Shown here piece by piece: positions 16,782 through 25,928 of a stretch of DNA of 64,000 bases. This stretch comes from an uncultured Mediterraneibacter sp. (GTDB taxonomy: Bacteria > Bacillota > Clostridia > Lachnospirales > Lachnospiraceae), in assembly GCA_944377745.1 (NCBI GenBank), contig CALWFV010000001.1, positions 1 to 64,000 on the forward strand, in the 5' to 3' direction. The notes below the pieces were generated by a model. That model ran no database searches. It had not been told where the DNA came from and saw only the letters and a list, made by a program, of their open reading frames with translations. Position 1 is the first letter of the stretch. The number at the start of each line of letters is the position of its first letter. Position numbers and translations under genes: made by a program.

Positions 16782-18268
16782 AACATGAACTCTGCAAAAT
16801 CAAGATTTCCTTCCTTCACACGGAAATACAGCGCATGGGCTCCTTCTTTTACGGAAATGTCCATGCGTTTTTCTGTCCATTCGGAACTGTCGCACTCCAC
16901 ACTTCCGACGGCACTTCCGTCCGGCGTGTCAATGACAAGCTGCAGGACGCCCCTGCCCCGCACAGTCACGCCAAGCTCTTTTTCCGTTCCTTTCAGTGCA
17001 AAATACTTAAATCCCGCCACAGCACCGTCTCTCATATTACGAATGAATGGATAGAGTCCTTTCTCTTCCCCTTCCTTCTCTTCCTCTGTGATGTAGGGCA
17101 TCTTCTCCGGAAGTTCAGGGACTTCTTCTCCGGGACCTCCCATAACAACCTGACCAACCTTCGAGCGGTCTCCTTCTGTCAGATGGCACGCGATATATGT
17201 CTTCCATTTTCCTTCCGTCGGAAGAGGTCCGTCATTCAGGCCGCAGCTTGTGATCTCGATCTGCGGGATCGTTCCATCAGAAAGGATCTCCACCTGATCC
17301 GCGCACCCCTGTCTTGAGAATGCTGTCCCGTGAGTATGGCGATGCCAGAAAATGTAATATTTGTCTTTGATCTGCACCAGACCGCCGTGATTATTTCCCG
17401 TATAGTTGACCGGGACCGTATTCCCTCTATATCCGAGATCCCCATTGGAAACGATCACTCCTTTGTACTCAAACGGTCCCTCCGGAGACTCTGCCATGCC
17501 GTAGCAGAGTTCATTTCCCTGAAGGCTGGAGTATACAAAATAATAATGTTTCCCAAAATGCCGTATGCTGGACGCCTCAAAGAACGGATGCGCCTCATAG
17601 CCCGTTCCTTTTGCCGTATCACAGCCGTTCGCCACACAAACCGGCTCCGTGATAATGGTATGCATATCGTCGGCAAGCTTCACCATCATCGCCCCCGGAA
17701 TGTCCAGTTCCTCCATGCCCGGGAAACGGACCGGAGGGCAGAATCCGTAATACAGATAGTTTCCGCTCTCTTCACAGAGGATTGCCGGGTCAAACCATCT
17801 TCCAATCCTCGGGATAGAGCCATCCTCTCTCGTGACAAAATCAAGAAATTCATATTTTCCCGCCGGCGTGTCACACACTGCCACAGAGATCACATTAACA
17901 AAATCCAGCGCGTAATAAAGATAGAAGCTTCCGTCCGGTCCCTGAGCCACATCCGGGGCATAGAGACAGTGAAGATGGTCCTCTGTTCCCAGCTCTCCCT
18001 CAAACTCCGGAAGTTCCTTATCATAAGGCGCCCCGTTCAGCGGATCCTGATCCTTCCTGTAGATAATGCCCTCATATCTCCAGTCGCCCGGATCATCTAC
18101 CGGAGCGCTCCAGCACACATAGTCCTCCTCACAGAAGGATGTTCCATTCCTTCTGTCATGGCTTCCGAAAATATACACTCTGTCTCCAAACACATGGGGT
18201 TCTCCATCCGGAACCGTCTCCCAGAACGGAAGGTACGGATTAACTGCTGTTTTCTTCATTTTCTTCAC
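16778..18268 (-). CDS. Glycoside hydrolase family 43 with C-terminal carbohydrate-binding-like domain
   Basis: This 496-residue enzyme is a five-bladed beta-propeller glycosidase of GH43, a family of arabinofuranosidases and xylosidases. An Asp in VPDGEPHVFGDRVYIFGSHD is the likely base, the modulating Asp lies in LYAPDVAQGPDG and the acid Glu in HPFFEASSIRHF. The C-terminal 100 residues (TVRGRGVLQLVID to FAEFMF) look like a CBM6-type jelly roll. No signal peptide is seen. It is closely related to the GH43 protein at 22131-23630, sharing segments such as ITSCGLNDGPL and SRQGCA. It lies 87 bp downstream of the transporter with a hairpin between them. Confidence 0.9.
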   Translation of the reverse strand: MKKMKKTAVNPYLPFWETVPDGEPHVFGDRVYIFGSHDRRNGTSFCEEDYVCWSAPVDDPGDWRYEGIIYRKDQDPLNGAPYDKELPEFEGELGTEDHLHCLYAPDVAQGPDGSFYLYYALDFVNVISVAVCDTPAGKYEFLDFVTREDGSIPRIGRWFDPAILCEESGNYLYYGFCPPVRFPGMEELDIPGAMMVKLADDMHTIITEPVCVANGCDTAKGTGYEAHPFFEASSIRHFGKHYYFVYSSLQGNELCYGMAESPEGPFEYKGVIVSNGDLGYRGNTVPVNYTGNNHGGLVQIKDKYYIFWHRHTHGTAFSRQGCADQVEILSDGTIPQIEITSCGLNDGPLPTEGKWKTYIACHLTEGDRSKVGQVVMGGPGEEVPELPEKMPYITEEEKEGEEKGLYPFIRNMRDGAVAGFKYFALKGTEKELGVTVRGRGVLQLVIDTPDGSAVGSVECDSSEWTEKRMDISVKEGAHALYFRVKEGNLDFAEFMF

Positions 18269-18281
18269 CTCATATATACGA

Positions 18282-18314
18282 AAGGCTCCCGGTCTTATAC
18301 CTGCCGGAAGCCTT
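18282..18314 (-). terminator. Intercistronic hairpin between the GH43 gene and the transporter gene
   Basis: AAGGCTCCCGG (18282-18292) pairs with CCGGAAGCCTT (18304-18314) with one mismatch on each side. It sits in the gap between the GH43 start and the transporter stop. On the minus strand it follows the transporter and is trailed by only TTT, so it may be a weak terminator or an mRNA-stabilising hairpin that sets the expression ratio of the two genes. Confidence 0.5.
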
Positions 18315-18355
18315 CCTTTAGAATCACTGTTTAATTATCATCAGGAGTAATAAAG

Positions 18356-19741
18356 CTACTCATTTGCCTCCATTTTTGCCTTCATCTCTTCAATATCCTT
18401 GTAGTATTTTGCTACCGGGTTGATGAGAACTGCGATGATCAGGATGATTCCTGTCACACAGGGAGCTCCGAATTTCAGGAAGTTCAGAGCGAACATTGCG
18501 GAATCCGGCTGTTCGCCGATTGCGTTTGCAACATATCCGGATACAGCAAGGACTGCCAGAATACCTGAGCTTGTAAATGTGTTACCACATTTCTGAGCAA
18601 ATCCTTTGATGGAAGCGATCACTCCGTTTGCGGAGATACCTTCCTTAAGCTGTACATAATCGATCGCATCGTTTACAAGTACATTGACCAGTGCGTTCTG
18701 CATTGATGACAAGCAGGATGAAATAAATGTCATAACACACAGGAACATGAAATTTGATCTTCCAAAGAAAAACAGGATCAGGTAGCAAACAATCGATGTT
18801 GCCTGAGAGAAGATCAGAGATTTCTGTCCCGTTTTGAAGATCTTCAGCACGATCGGCATCAGCACGACCATGGAAACCGTTGCGCCGATGGAAATAACCA
18901 GCATATATACAGGAATCAGATCCGGTCTCTCATAATAATAAGTCATATAGTATACGGATGTTGAAAACATCAGTCCATATCCCATGGAAGCCATGATCCA
19001 TGCGATGATGTTCGGGAACAGTTCCACATGCTTCAGAACTTTTTTCAGGTTTTTCAAACTTTCACCCTTCTGAACCGGCTGGAGATATCTCTCTTTTGAT
19101 GTTGCAAACAGTCCCCAGAAGGAAATAAATGAAAGGATACCACAGCAGATCATCAGCGGAATATATCCGTTGCTGAAACCAAGGTTGTTAAAGAAACCTG
19201 TCAGGTTCGGTGTAAAAGTATTACCAATCAGGAAAGCCACTGCACAAACGCCTGCGCCCATTGTGATGATCATATTTCTTCTCTCATTGCTCTTTACGCA
19301 TGCAGGAAGAACTGCTACCTGGGGCATCGTATACATTGTAACTGTCATTCCGTATCCGATGTATGTAACCAGTACCCAGACGAATTTACCTGTTGTTGAG
19401 AAGTCCGGATTTACCCAGATCAGTACGGAAAACAGTGTCAGCAGGATCGGTGCTGCAATAAAGTAAGGTCTGTAACGTCCCCATCTGGATTTCGTACGGT
19501 CTGCAATGACTCCCATCATCGGGTCATTACATGCATCCCAGAATGTTGCGATGAACATGATCAGGGAAGCTGATGCAGCCGGCAGGCCCATTGTATCTGT
19601 CATGTAGACCGAGAAATAACTTGAGATCACCGCCGCGATGATCATCGCTCCTCCGTTGACAGATGTCGCATGGAACCACTTAAAGGCTGTGCTTACATGT
19701 TCTTCTGAGCTCTTTGTGCTCACTGTCTTTTCATTTGCCAT
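18356..19741 (-). CDS. GPH-family sugar:cation symporter (MFS)
   Basis: This 461-residue transporter has about 12 membrane helices and the glycoside-pentoside-hexuronide (MelB/YicJ) signature DACNDPMMGVIADRTKSRWG at about residues 68-87, followed by RYRP. It would import glycosides or oligosaccharides with Na+ or H+. It is the only sugar transporter in the locus; no ABC permease or solute-binding protein is present. With signal-less glycosidases around it, it is the likely entry point for the substrate. Its upstream region carries the shared operator-promoter plus a tandem array of 15-bp repeats, the densest regulatory region of the window. Confidence 0.92.
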   Translation of the reverse strand: MANEKTVSTKSSEEHVSTAFKWFHATSVNGGAMIIAAVISSYFSVYMTDTMGLPAASASLIMFIATFWDACNDPMMGVIADRTKSRWGRYRPYFIAAPILLTLFSVLIWVNPDFSTTGKFVWVLVTYIGYGMTVTMYTMPQVAVLPACVKSNERRNMIITMGAGVCAVAFLIGNTFTPNLTGFFNNLGFSNGYIPLMICCGILSFISFWGLFATSKERYLQPVQKGESLKNLKKVLKHVELFPNIIAWIMASMGYGLMFSTSVYYMTYYYERPDLIPVYMLVISIGATVSMVVLMPIVLKIFKTGQKSLIFSQATSIVCYLILFFFGRSNFMFLCVMTFISSCLSSMQNALVNVLVNDAIDYVQLKEGISANGVIASIKGFAQKCGNTFTSSGILAVLAVSGYVANAIGEQPDSAMFALNFLKFGAPCVTGIILIIAVLINPVAKYYKDIEEMKAKMEANE

Positions 19742-19779
19742 TTTTTCTCTCTCCTTTACTCGTTCTTTGAACTGTATAT

Positions 19780-19840
19780 AGTGTACTTTAGAAAAGGCAA
19801 GAGTTCCATGTCATTTATTTTCTGAAATCCGACCTATTTT
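19780..19840 (-). promoter_or_regulatory. Operator and promoter of the sugar transporter (shared layout, copy 2)
   Basis: Reading the minus strand from 19840: AAAATAGGTCGGATT, 14 bp, ACATGG, 20 bp, then TACACT as the -10. The distance from the GGATT end to the -10 is exactly 40 bp, as in the other two copies at 14431 and 31935. Confidence 0.65.
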
Positions 19841-19894
19841 AAGACGACATATTTTCATCCGATTTATTTTCAGGCAGAAACGACATATTTTCAT
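19829..19894 (-). repeat. Tandem 15-bp repeat array (probable operator array)
   Basis: On the plus strand, units of the form nCGAYMTATTTTnnn start at 19829, 19844, 19859 and, after a 6-base break, 19880. The second and fourth units are identical over ACGACATATTTTCAT. Two further CCGACATT units lie at 19940 and 19954. The first unit is part of the shared operator, so the array probably gives extra binding sites for the same regulator. Confidence 0.6.
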
Positions 19895-20004
19895 TTTCGC
19901 TTGTTGATCCGTCAAATATTTTTCATCTGATTCCGATATCCGACATTTTTTCTCCGACATTCTTCAACGTTCGTCATGGTGTTCTGTCTCTCTGTTCATC
20001 CTCC

Positions 20005-20286
20005 CTATTCAAGGATTTCCCTCACCTGCTCGACCGTGATATCACACTGCCTGGCGATTTCACTCTCGGAGACGCCGCTTCCGGAAAGACGGAAAACCTG
20101 CTTTGCAAGCTCTAATCCCGCCGCTCTCCCTCTTTCGTCAGCCTCTTTCAATTCTTCCGCAAAAAGTTCATTTAACGCATCGCACATCTTCTTTTCCTCC
20201 TCCATCTGTTTCCAGTTTGCCCTTGTGATCAGGTCCATAACAGCCTCATAATCCTTCCGCTTCCTGTTCTGTTCATATCTCATCAT
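20005..20286 (-). CDS. Hypothetical protein, C-terminal fragment of a PD-(D/E)XK/Rpn-type protein
   Basis: This 93-residue product is charged and helical, with EERGRAAGLELAKQVF-like composition and a C-terminal segment (VSESEIARQCDITVEQVREIL) that resembles a helix-turn-helix. Similar tails end the Rpn-type recombination nuclease or transposase proteins common in Lachnospiraceae. The nuclease domain is absent, so this is probably the leftover end of such a gene rather than a functional one. The only ribosome-binding candidate is a weak GGAGAGATAAGAGA. It lies between the transporter's regulatory region and the DUF5060 glycosidase gene. Family placement is tentative. Confidence 0.45.
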   Translation of the reverse strand: MMRYEQNRKRKDYEAVMDLITRANWKQMEEEKKMCDALNELFAEELKEADERGRAAGLELAKQVFRLSGSGVSESEIARQCDITVEQVREILE

Positions 20287-20463
20287 CAGTTCTCTTATCT
20301 CTCCGCCTGCCTTGAGGTGGATTCAGAATAGCACAGATATCCATTTTAAACAAGAATCTGCTATTCCAATTTTTACGCGTAAGGAGAAAACCGGACAGCG
20401 CGTTGCTCTGCACTGCCCAGTATATAACATATCGCGATTTTCTATAATATTCTTTTCCCGCTG

Positions 20464-21984
20464 TCAGTCATCAGCCACAGCCAGAACCGCCATCTTCTCT
20501 TTCCCCGGCATATCAAACCACACCGTACCGGAAGCCCCGCTCATGAGAACAGATCTCTTCTGCTCCCTTGTGTCGATCAGCTCGATCCTGTATATATGGT
20601 CTTTTGGAAGGAACATGCAGGATCTCGCCGGCTGCTGTATGCCGTAATATTTGATAAACGCTTTTTCTTCAAAGTGTCCGCAGTATGCGCTGTCTTTCAG
20701 ATCCAGCGCATCTTTCTCCGCGTCTGTCAGGCTTGCGCGGAGTTTGAAAAACGGATTCTCCATCAGATCCGCCGGAGCCTCACCGTCCTGGAGCTCCGGT
20801 TCATACAAGGTCCATACCGGCTCATCCCAGGGCTCCAGCGCGCCCGGCAGTCTTTCCATCACCTCACGGAGGAACGCGATCCCTTCCGGGCTTTTCCCTT
20901 TGAGTTTTCCGCCTTTCGCCCACCAAAGCACATCATCGTTTGACAGGTAAGTCTCTCCATGAGTCGCAAAAGCCCCGTCGCAATATGCGCACCAGAACCG
21001 GTGTACCATTTCTTCCGCGGAAATATTTCCCCAGGAGAGATGGATATTCCCCTCATAGCAGCACTCATCATAGATCAGCGGCTTCTTATATTCTCTGATC
21101 CACTGAGGCGCTTTGTAGAACAGGATGTTCTGCATACTCAGGTGAGTGATGTTCTCTCTGCTGTTGTCATAAGATTTCATGCAGTAGTGATTGCTTAGCA
21201 GATGACCATACGGGTCTTCCTCTTTGATGACCTCCTCGAATCTTGCCCAGTCCTCTTTTGTCTTCGCAAAGCACAGGTCATATTCGTTTGCCATGCTCCA
21301 CCACACAGAGGGGAATGCGGAAAGTCTTCTGACCGCATATCGGAGATAGATCTCATTCTCCTCCGCACTCATAACAGCAAAGCCCCATCTGTCATAGGGA
21401 TGGAACAGGATCAGATCCGATTCAATGCCCATATCCGCAAGCTCCAGGATCGCTTTTTCCAGTCTCTCCCAGAATCTGTAATTCGGACGGTTCACATCCC
21501 AGTTCCCCTCGGCATCCTTTTCAAATGCATAGCATGGTGGTTCATTCTGGTTAAAATCATAAGATTTCGGGAAGACACAGTGGCGAACCTTGTTGAACGG
21601 AGCCTTCTTCAACGACTCCATTGTCTCCCTGACGAGTGCGTCTTCCTGATGGATCAACGCGTAGATCGTCGTTCCAAACGGGATATAACGTGTTCCGTCT
21701 TCATAGACGAAATGTGTTTTCTCCGTGCGGACCAGACCGTGCTTTTCTCCCGGGACGCATTCTTTGGATCCCTCCGCTGCAACAGCGCCGCTCACTTTCC
21801 AGGAATATGTCCCGCATTTTTCCGGGAGGAAACGCACTTTATAGACTCCGTTTCCGTCATAAAATCCTTTTACTTCCTTCTCCTGTCCGTCACAGGTGAA
21901 AACGGCATTCACCTCCGCAAGTGCTTCTGATCCTTCCGGCGGCTGTCCATTCAGCGCCAGTTCAAATACTTCATACTGCTTCAT
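20464..21984 (-). CDS. DUF5060/DUF4038-type glycoside hydrolase
   Basis: This 506-residue protein starts with a beta-sandwich of DUF5060 type (about residues 1-90, FELALNGQPPEG to GTYSWKVSG). A TIM-barrel glycosidase domain of the DUF4038/GH140-like group follows (about 110-400), and a C-terminal beta domain of DUF5605 type ends the protein. Candidate catalytic Glu residues are in WWSMANEYD (acid/base position after an Asn, as in clan GH-A) and LIYDECCYEG. The start at 21984 follows AAAGGA; an upstream ATG at 22089 would give an unsupported 35-residue extension. Related enzymes act on pectic rhamnogalacturonan or apiose-containing chains, but the substrate here is inferred. Confidence 0.8.
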   Translation of the reverse strand: MKQYEVFELALNGQPPEGSEALAEVNAVFTCDGQEKEVKGFYDGNGVYKVRFLPEKCGTYSWKVSGAVAAEGSKECVPGEKHGLVRTEKTHFVYEDGTRYIPFGTTIYALIHQEDALVRETMESLKKAPFNKVRHCVFPKSYDFNQNEPPCYAFEKDAEGNWDVNRPNYRFWERLEKAILELADMGIESDLILFHPYDRWGFAVMSAEENEIYLRYAVRRLSAFPSVWWSMANEYDLCFAKTKEDWARFEEVIKEEDPYGHLLSNHYCMKSYDNSRENITHLSMQNILFYKAPQWIREYKKPLIYDECCYEGNIHLSWGNISAEEMVHRFWCAYCDGAFATHGETYLSNDDVLWWAKGGKLKGKSPEGIAFLREVMERLPGALEPWDEPVWTLYEPELQDGEAPADLMENPFFKLRASLTDAEKDALDLKDSAYCGHFEEKAFIKYYGIQQPARSCMFLPKDHIYRIELIDTREQKRSVLMSGASGTVWFDMPGKEKMAVLAVADD

Positions 21985-22097
21985 CAGATTTCTGTCCTTT
22001 CCTGATAATTTCTCGGCCTTTTCTGCTATATTCCACGAAAAAGGACCGGTCTCTCTTATTATCATAGCAACAGGGAAACTTAATTTCACGTCATAGA

Positions 22098-22116
22098 TTA
22101 AGTATATTTTACTTAA
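22098..22116. promoter_or_regulatory. Small inverted repeat upstream of the DUF5060 glycosidase
   Basis: TTAAGTA (22098-22104) and TACTTAA (22110-22116) form a dyad with a 5-base centre in an AT-rich stretch between the GH43 stop and the glycosidase start. It could be an operator or part of a promoter. Confidence 0.35.
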
Positions 22117-22130
22117 TTATCAACTGAACT

Positions 22131-23630
22131 TTATTTGCGGACGAAAGAAAACTCCGTCATATTACATTTTCCCTTGCCTGTAAAGTAGAAATAAACCGCA
22201 TAAATACCATCATCAATTTCAACCGGTATCTCCGCTTCTGTCATGCCGCCGCATACGATATCGGCTTCTCCAGCTTTCTGTTTTCTCTCTTTATCCGTAT
22301 ACACATACACATGCCCGCTAAAATCGCCGTCAATGTTTATCCGGATCGCCTTTTCGTCGGCACACTGGAAGTATTTATATCCTACCATGCTTCCGTCCGC
22401 GATATCTGTAATGTACTGTCTCTTTCCATCCGGCGTGGAAGTGATCCTCGTCTGTCTCGTCAAAATCGGATTGCTGTAATCAATCTGGCTCAGTGTACTC
22501 GGATCTGTGATATGGCAGGCAATGTAAGCCGGATAACTCCCTTCCCCGATGAGTGGTCCGTCATTCAGACCGCAACTGGTAATCTCCGCCTGTCCGATCT
22601 TTCCGTCGGGTTCTATGTATATCTTTTCCGCACATCCCTGTCTGGAATATTCCGTACCGTTTGTCTGCCTGTGATAAAAAATATACCACTGTCCGGCAGC
22701 CTTCACCATTCCACCATGATTATTTCCGATGATATTTACCGGCTTCTCAGCCCCGTTTATTCCAATATCACCATTGGAGACCAGTATACCCCCGTATTTG
22801 AAATCTCTGTCCGGATATTTACTTGTGGCGTAGCACAACTCGTTGCTCTTATGGCTTGAATAAACAAAATAGTACATGTCGTCGACCTTACGGATCGATG
22901 AGGCCTCAAAAAAACCATGTCCCTCAAATCCGGTCCCCTTTGTGTGATGTCCGCCGGGGACCATCTCTCTCGGCACTTCTTTCAGCGTTATCATGTCCGG
23001 CTCCAGCTCCGCCACCATATTGTACTCGCTGAATGTCTCCTGCTCAAACCGGGCCGCTATCTCCCGGAGTTTTTCTTTCTCCTCCTCCGGGATATCCAGC
23101 TCATCCGGATTGGGGATCGACATTTCTTTCTCTTCCGACGGAGCAAATCCATAATAAAGGTAAATCCGTCCGTCATCATTTAAGACGGCTGGGTCAAACG
23201 GCATAAACTCTCTTAAGACCGCCCCGTTCCGAATGTTATCCGGATATTTTACATGACCATAAAATTCAAATTTTCCGGCTGGCGTTTCGCTGACAGCCAC
23301 ACCGATCTCATGATGGAAGGAAAGACAGTAATACAGATAATATCTCCCGTCGCTTCCCCTGCACACGTCAGGAGCCCACAGATCCAGCTTTCCGTCACGG
23401 TTGGAAGGATCCTGTGTTTTTTCATAAATAACACCATCACAGCGCCAGTCCGACAGGTCGTTTTCCGGCGCGGACCACACCACATAATCTCCCGGGCAGT
23501 ACTTTGTCCCGAATGCTTCATCATGTGAACCGTAAATATATACACGTCCGTCAAACAAATGTGGTTCCCCGTCCGGTACGAATTCAGATTCCGGAAGATA
23601 CGGATTATATACCTGATGTTTCATACTCAT
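22131..23630 (-). CDS. Glycoside hydrolase family 43, second copy
   Basis: This 499-residue GH43 protein is built like the one at 16778-18268. A VPDGEPHLFDGRVYIYGSHD motif holds the likely base Asp, LWAPDVCRGSDG the second Asp, and GHGFFEASSIRKV the acid Glu. A C-terminal jelly roll follows (about residues 390-499). There is no signal peptide. It differs from its paralogue by a helical insertion around residues 165-205 (IPNPDELDIPEEEKEKL). The two copies flank the transporter and DUF5060 genes, pointing to an old duplication inside the locus. Expected activity is alpha-L-arabinofuranosidase or beta-xylosidase. Confidence 0.9.
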   Translation of the reverse strand: MSMKHQVYNPYLPESEFVPDGEPHLFDGRVYIYGSHDEAFGTKYCPGDYVVWSAPENDLSDWRCDGVIYEKTQDPSNRDGKLDLWAPDVCRGSDGRYYLYYCLSFHHEIGVAVSETPAGKFEFYGHVKYPDNIRNGAVLREFMPFDPAVLNDDGRIYLYYGFAPSEEKEMSIPNPDELDIPEEEKEKLREIAARFEQETFSEYNMVAELEPDMITLKEVPREMVPGGHHTKGTGFEGHGFFEASSIRKVDDMYYFVYSSHKSNELCYATSKYPDRDFKYGGILVSNGDIGINGAEKPVNIIGNNHGGMVKAAGQWYIFYHRQTNGTEYSRQGCAEKIYIEPDGKIGQAEITSCGLNDGPLIGEGSYPAYIACHITDPSTLSQIDYSNPILTRQTRITSTPDGKRQYITDIADGSMVGYKYFQCADEKAIRINIDGDFSGHVYVYTDKERKQKAGEADIVCGGMTEAEIPVEIDDGIYAVYFYFTGKGKCNMTEFSFVRK

Positions 23631-23688
23631 ATATCTCCTTTCAAACTTGCGTTTCCGCCATTCTCCTGTTCTATACTGAGATCCTCAT

Positions 23689-25848
23689 TTACAGTGTACA
23701 CTCCGCCATCATCGTATCCCTGGAGTTCCCTCCCACATAAAACCGGAACAGCCCCGGTTCCACAACATAGTTCATCTCCCGGTCATAATATCCCAGCTTC
23801 TCAAAGGGGATCTCGAACACGACTTCTTTTTCCTCGCCGGGTTGCAGGCTCACTTTCGCAAAGTCTTTCAGTTCTTTTACAGGGCGCACTCTCTTTGCTA
23901 CCACATCCTGTGCATAGCACTGGACGATTTCCTCTCCTGCTCTGTCTCCTGTGTTTTTCACCTTTGCAGAAACCCGGAACGCTTCTTCTGTTTTCTCTGC
24001 CGCCACATCACTGTACTCATAGGTCGTATAACTCAGGCCATATCCGAATGGGTAGACCGGCTCAAGAGGCGTATCCAGGTATTTGGAAGTAAACTTCGAT
24101 TTTCCGCCGGGACGCCCTGTATTGATGTGAGCGTAATACATCGGACACTGCCCTGTGGTGTATGGGAAGGTGGTTGTCAGTTTCCCGCTGGGGTTGACCT
24201 CTCCATAGAGGATGTCGAGAAGCGCGTTCCCCGCTTCCACTCCCGGATGCCATGCCTCCAGGATGGCGGATGCGGTTTCATTAAGCTGCGGGATTGCAAG
24301 AGGACGCCCGTTAAACAGGACTGCAATTACCGGTTTTCCAAAAGTATGGAGACCTTTCAGAAGTTCCTCATCCTCCGGTTTCAACGTGATGGAAGCCCGG
24401 CTTGCCGCCTCGCCGCTCTCGTCCTTTCTCTCACCGATGACTGCGATCAGGACGTCGCTCTCGATTGCCATCTTCAGGACATTTTTTCCGTCTTTGCTGT
24501 ATGTATAAGGGATTCCTCTTGCATCGCAGGCGTCCGTCAGGCTGATACAGTCGTCTCCGTTGGCGCCGATGGCCCATGCCCCGGTCATCTCGCCCCGATC
24601 CGACGCAAGCGCTCCTATGATCCCGATCTTTTTCTCTTTCGCAAGGGGCAGGACGCCGTCATTTTTCAGAAGGACCATGGATTTCTGCGCGGCTTCTCTT
24701 GCAAGGGCTCGGTATTCCGGCCTGCCCATGGTCTGTGACTCTCTCTGGCTGTCTGTCCTGTAGGGATCGTCAAACAGCCCCAGTTCAAATTTTACCCGGA
24801 GGATGTTTGCGACCGCCTCGTCCAGCACATCCATAGGGACTTCTCCGGACTCCACCAGTTCTTTCATGTTCTCGATATAAGAATTGGAGGACATATCCAT
24901 GTCCATGCCTGCAAGGATCGCCTGTTTTGCGGCGTCCCTTTTGTCCTCCGCGATCCCGTGGTTCACACACTCTGCGATGGCGTTGGAATCGCTGACCGTC
25001 ATTCCGTCAAATCCCCAGTCCTCGCGGAGGATATCCCGGAGCAGTTTTCGGCTCACCGAACAGGGGACTCCGTTGATGTCGTTGAAGGCAGGCATCACCG
25101 CACGGGCTCCTGCGTCAATGCAGGCTTTATATGCCGGAAGATACTCTTCGTACAGTCTCTGCTCCGACATATCCACCCGGTTATAGTCTCTTCCTGCTTC
25201 TCCCGCTCCGTATGCAGCGAAATGTTTCACACAGGCAGCCATGGAATCATTCCTTGACAGATCCTCTCCCTGGAATCCTCTTACCTTGGCCGCACCGTAA
25301 AGGCCGTTTAATAGCACGTCCTCGCCGGCTCCCTCGCTGACTCTTCCCCAGCGCGCGTCCTTTGCCGCGTCCACCATGGGAGCAAATGTCATATGTACGC
25401 CTGCTGCCGTCGCCTCATCCGCTGCCATCCGTCCGGTCCGCTCCCACAGTTCCGGTTCCCATGCGCAGCTCTCCGCAAGAGGAATCGGCGTCACGGTCTT
25501 AAACCCGTGGATCACGTCATATCCGAAGAGAAGCGGGATTCCCAGCCTGGTCTCTTCCACCGCTATTTTCTGCAGACGGTTGACTGTCTCCGCGTCTCCA
25601 ACGCCGTTGTAGGAACCGATCCTTCCAGCGCGGAGATCCTCCTCGTGGAAATCCTGCTCCGCGGTACCCATAAGGCGTCCGAACTCCTCCTGGCTGATCC
25701 GTCCGTCAAACATCATGTTCAGCAGTTCCTCAAAGCTGACGTCAAAGGCGCCCACAAGTGAGGGACCGCACTGCTGGAGCTGTCCCACTTTCTCCTCCAG
25801 TGTCATTTTCCCCAGCAGTTCCTTTATCCTTCCTTCGTAATCTTTCAT
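23689..25848 (-). CDS. Beta-glucosidase-type glycoside hydrolase family 3
   Basis: This 719-residue three-domain GH3 enzyme resembles BglX. The N-terminal TIM barrel carries KHFAAYGAGEAGRDYN at about residue 210 and the nucleophile Asp in MTVSDSNA at about 284. The alpha/beta sandwich follows, and a fibronectin-III-like C-terminus begins around 600 (FRVSAKVKNTGDRAGEEIVQ). The start at 25848 has AAGGAGG upstream; the longer in-frame start is unsupported. No signal peptide is present, unlike periplasmic BglX. It would remove terminal beta-linked glucose, xylose or galactose. It lies 80 bp downstream of the GH2 gene in one run of same-strand genes. Confidence 0.92.
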   Translation of the reverse strand: MKDYEGRIKELLGKMTLEEKVGQLQQCGPSLVGAFDVSFEELLNMMFDGRISQEEFGRLMGTAEQDFHEEDLRAGRIGSYNGVGDAETVNRLQKIAVEETRLGIPLLFGYDVIHGFKTVTPIPLAESCAWEPELWERTGRMAADEATAAGVHMTFAPMVDAAKDARWGRVSEGAGEDVLLNGLYGAAKVRGFQGEDLSRNDSMAACVKHFAAYGAGEAGRDYNRVDMSEQRLYEEYLPAYKACIDAGARAVMPAFNDINGVPCSVSRKLLRDILREDWGFDGMTVSDSNAIAECVNHGIAEDKRDAAKQAILAGMDMDMSSNSYIENMKELVESGEVPMDVLDEAVANILRVKFELGLFDDPYRTDSQRESQTMGRPEYRALAREAAQKSMVLLKNDGVLPLAKEKKIGIIGALASDRGEMTGAWAIGANGDDCISLTDACDARGIPYTYSKDGKNVLKMAIESDVLIAVIGERKDESGEAASRASITLKPEDEELLKGLHTFGKPVIAVLFNGRPLAIPQLNETASAILEAWHPGVEAGNALLDILYGEVNPSGKLTTTFPYTTGQCPMYYAHINTGRPGGKSKFTSKYLDTPLEPVYPFGYGLSYTTYEYSDVAAEKTEEAFRVSAKVKNTGDRAGEEIVQCYAQDVVAKRVRPVKELKDFAKVSLQPGEEKEVVFEIPFEKLGYYDREMNYVVEPGLFRFYVGGNSRDTMMAECTL

Positions 25849-25928
25849 GCTCTTCCTCCTTCTGTTTCCAAAAAGGCCCGGAGAAACACTGCACAAAGCA
25901 GCTTTCCCGGACCTTTCCCGGATCTGTT

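Noticed and set aside
19829-19958. CRISPR-like array
   Set aside because: Units are 15 bp with no spacers of uniform length and no cas genes; better read as operators.
20464-22089. Longer start for the DUF5060 glycosidase at 22089
   Set aside because: The added 35 residues have no ribosome binding site and no family match; 21984 has AAAGGA.
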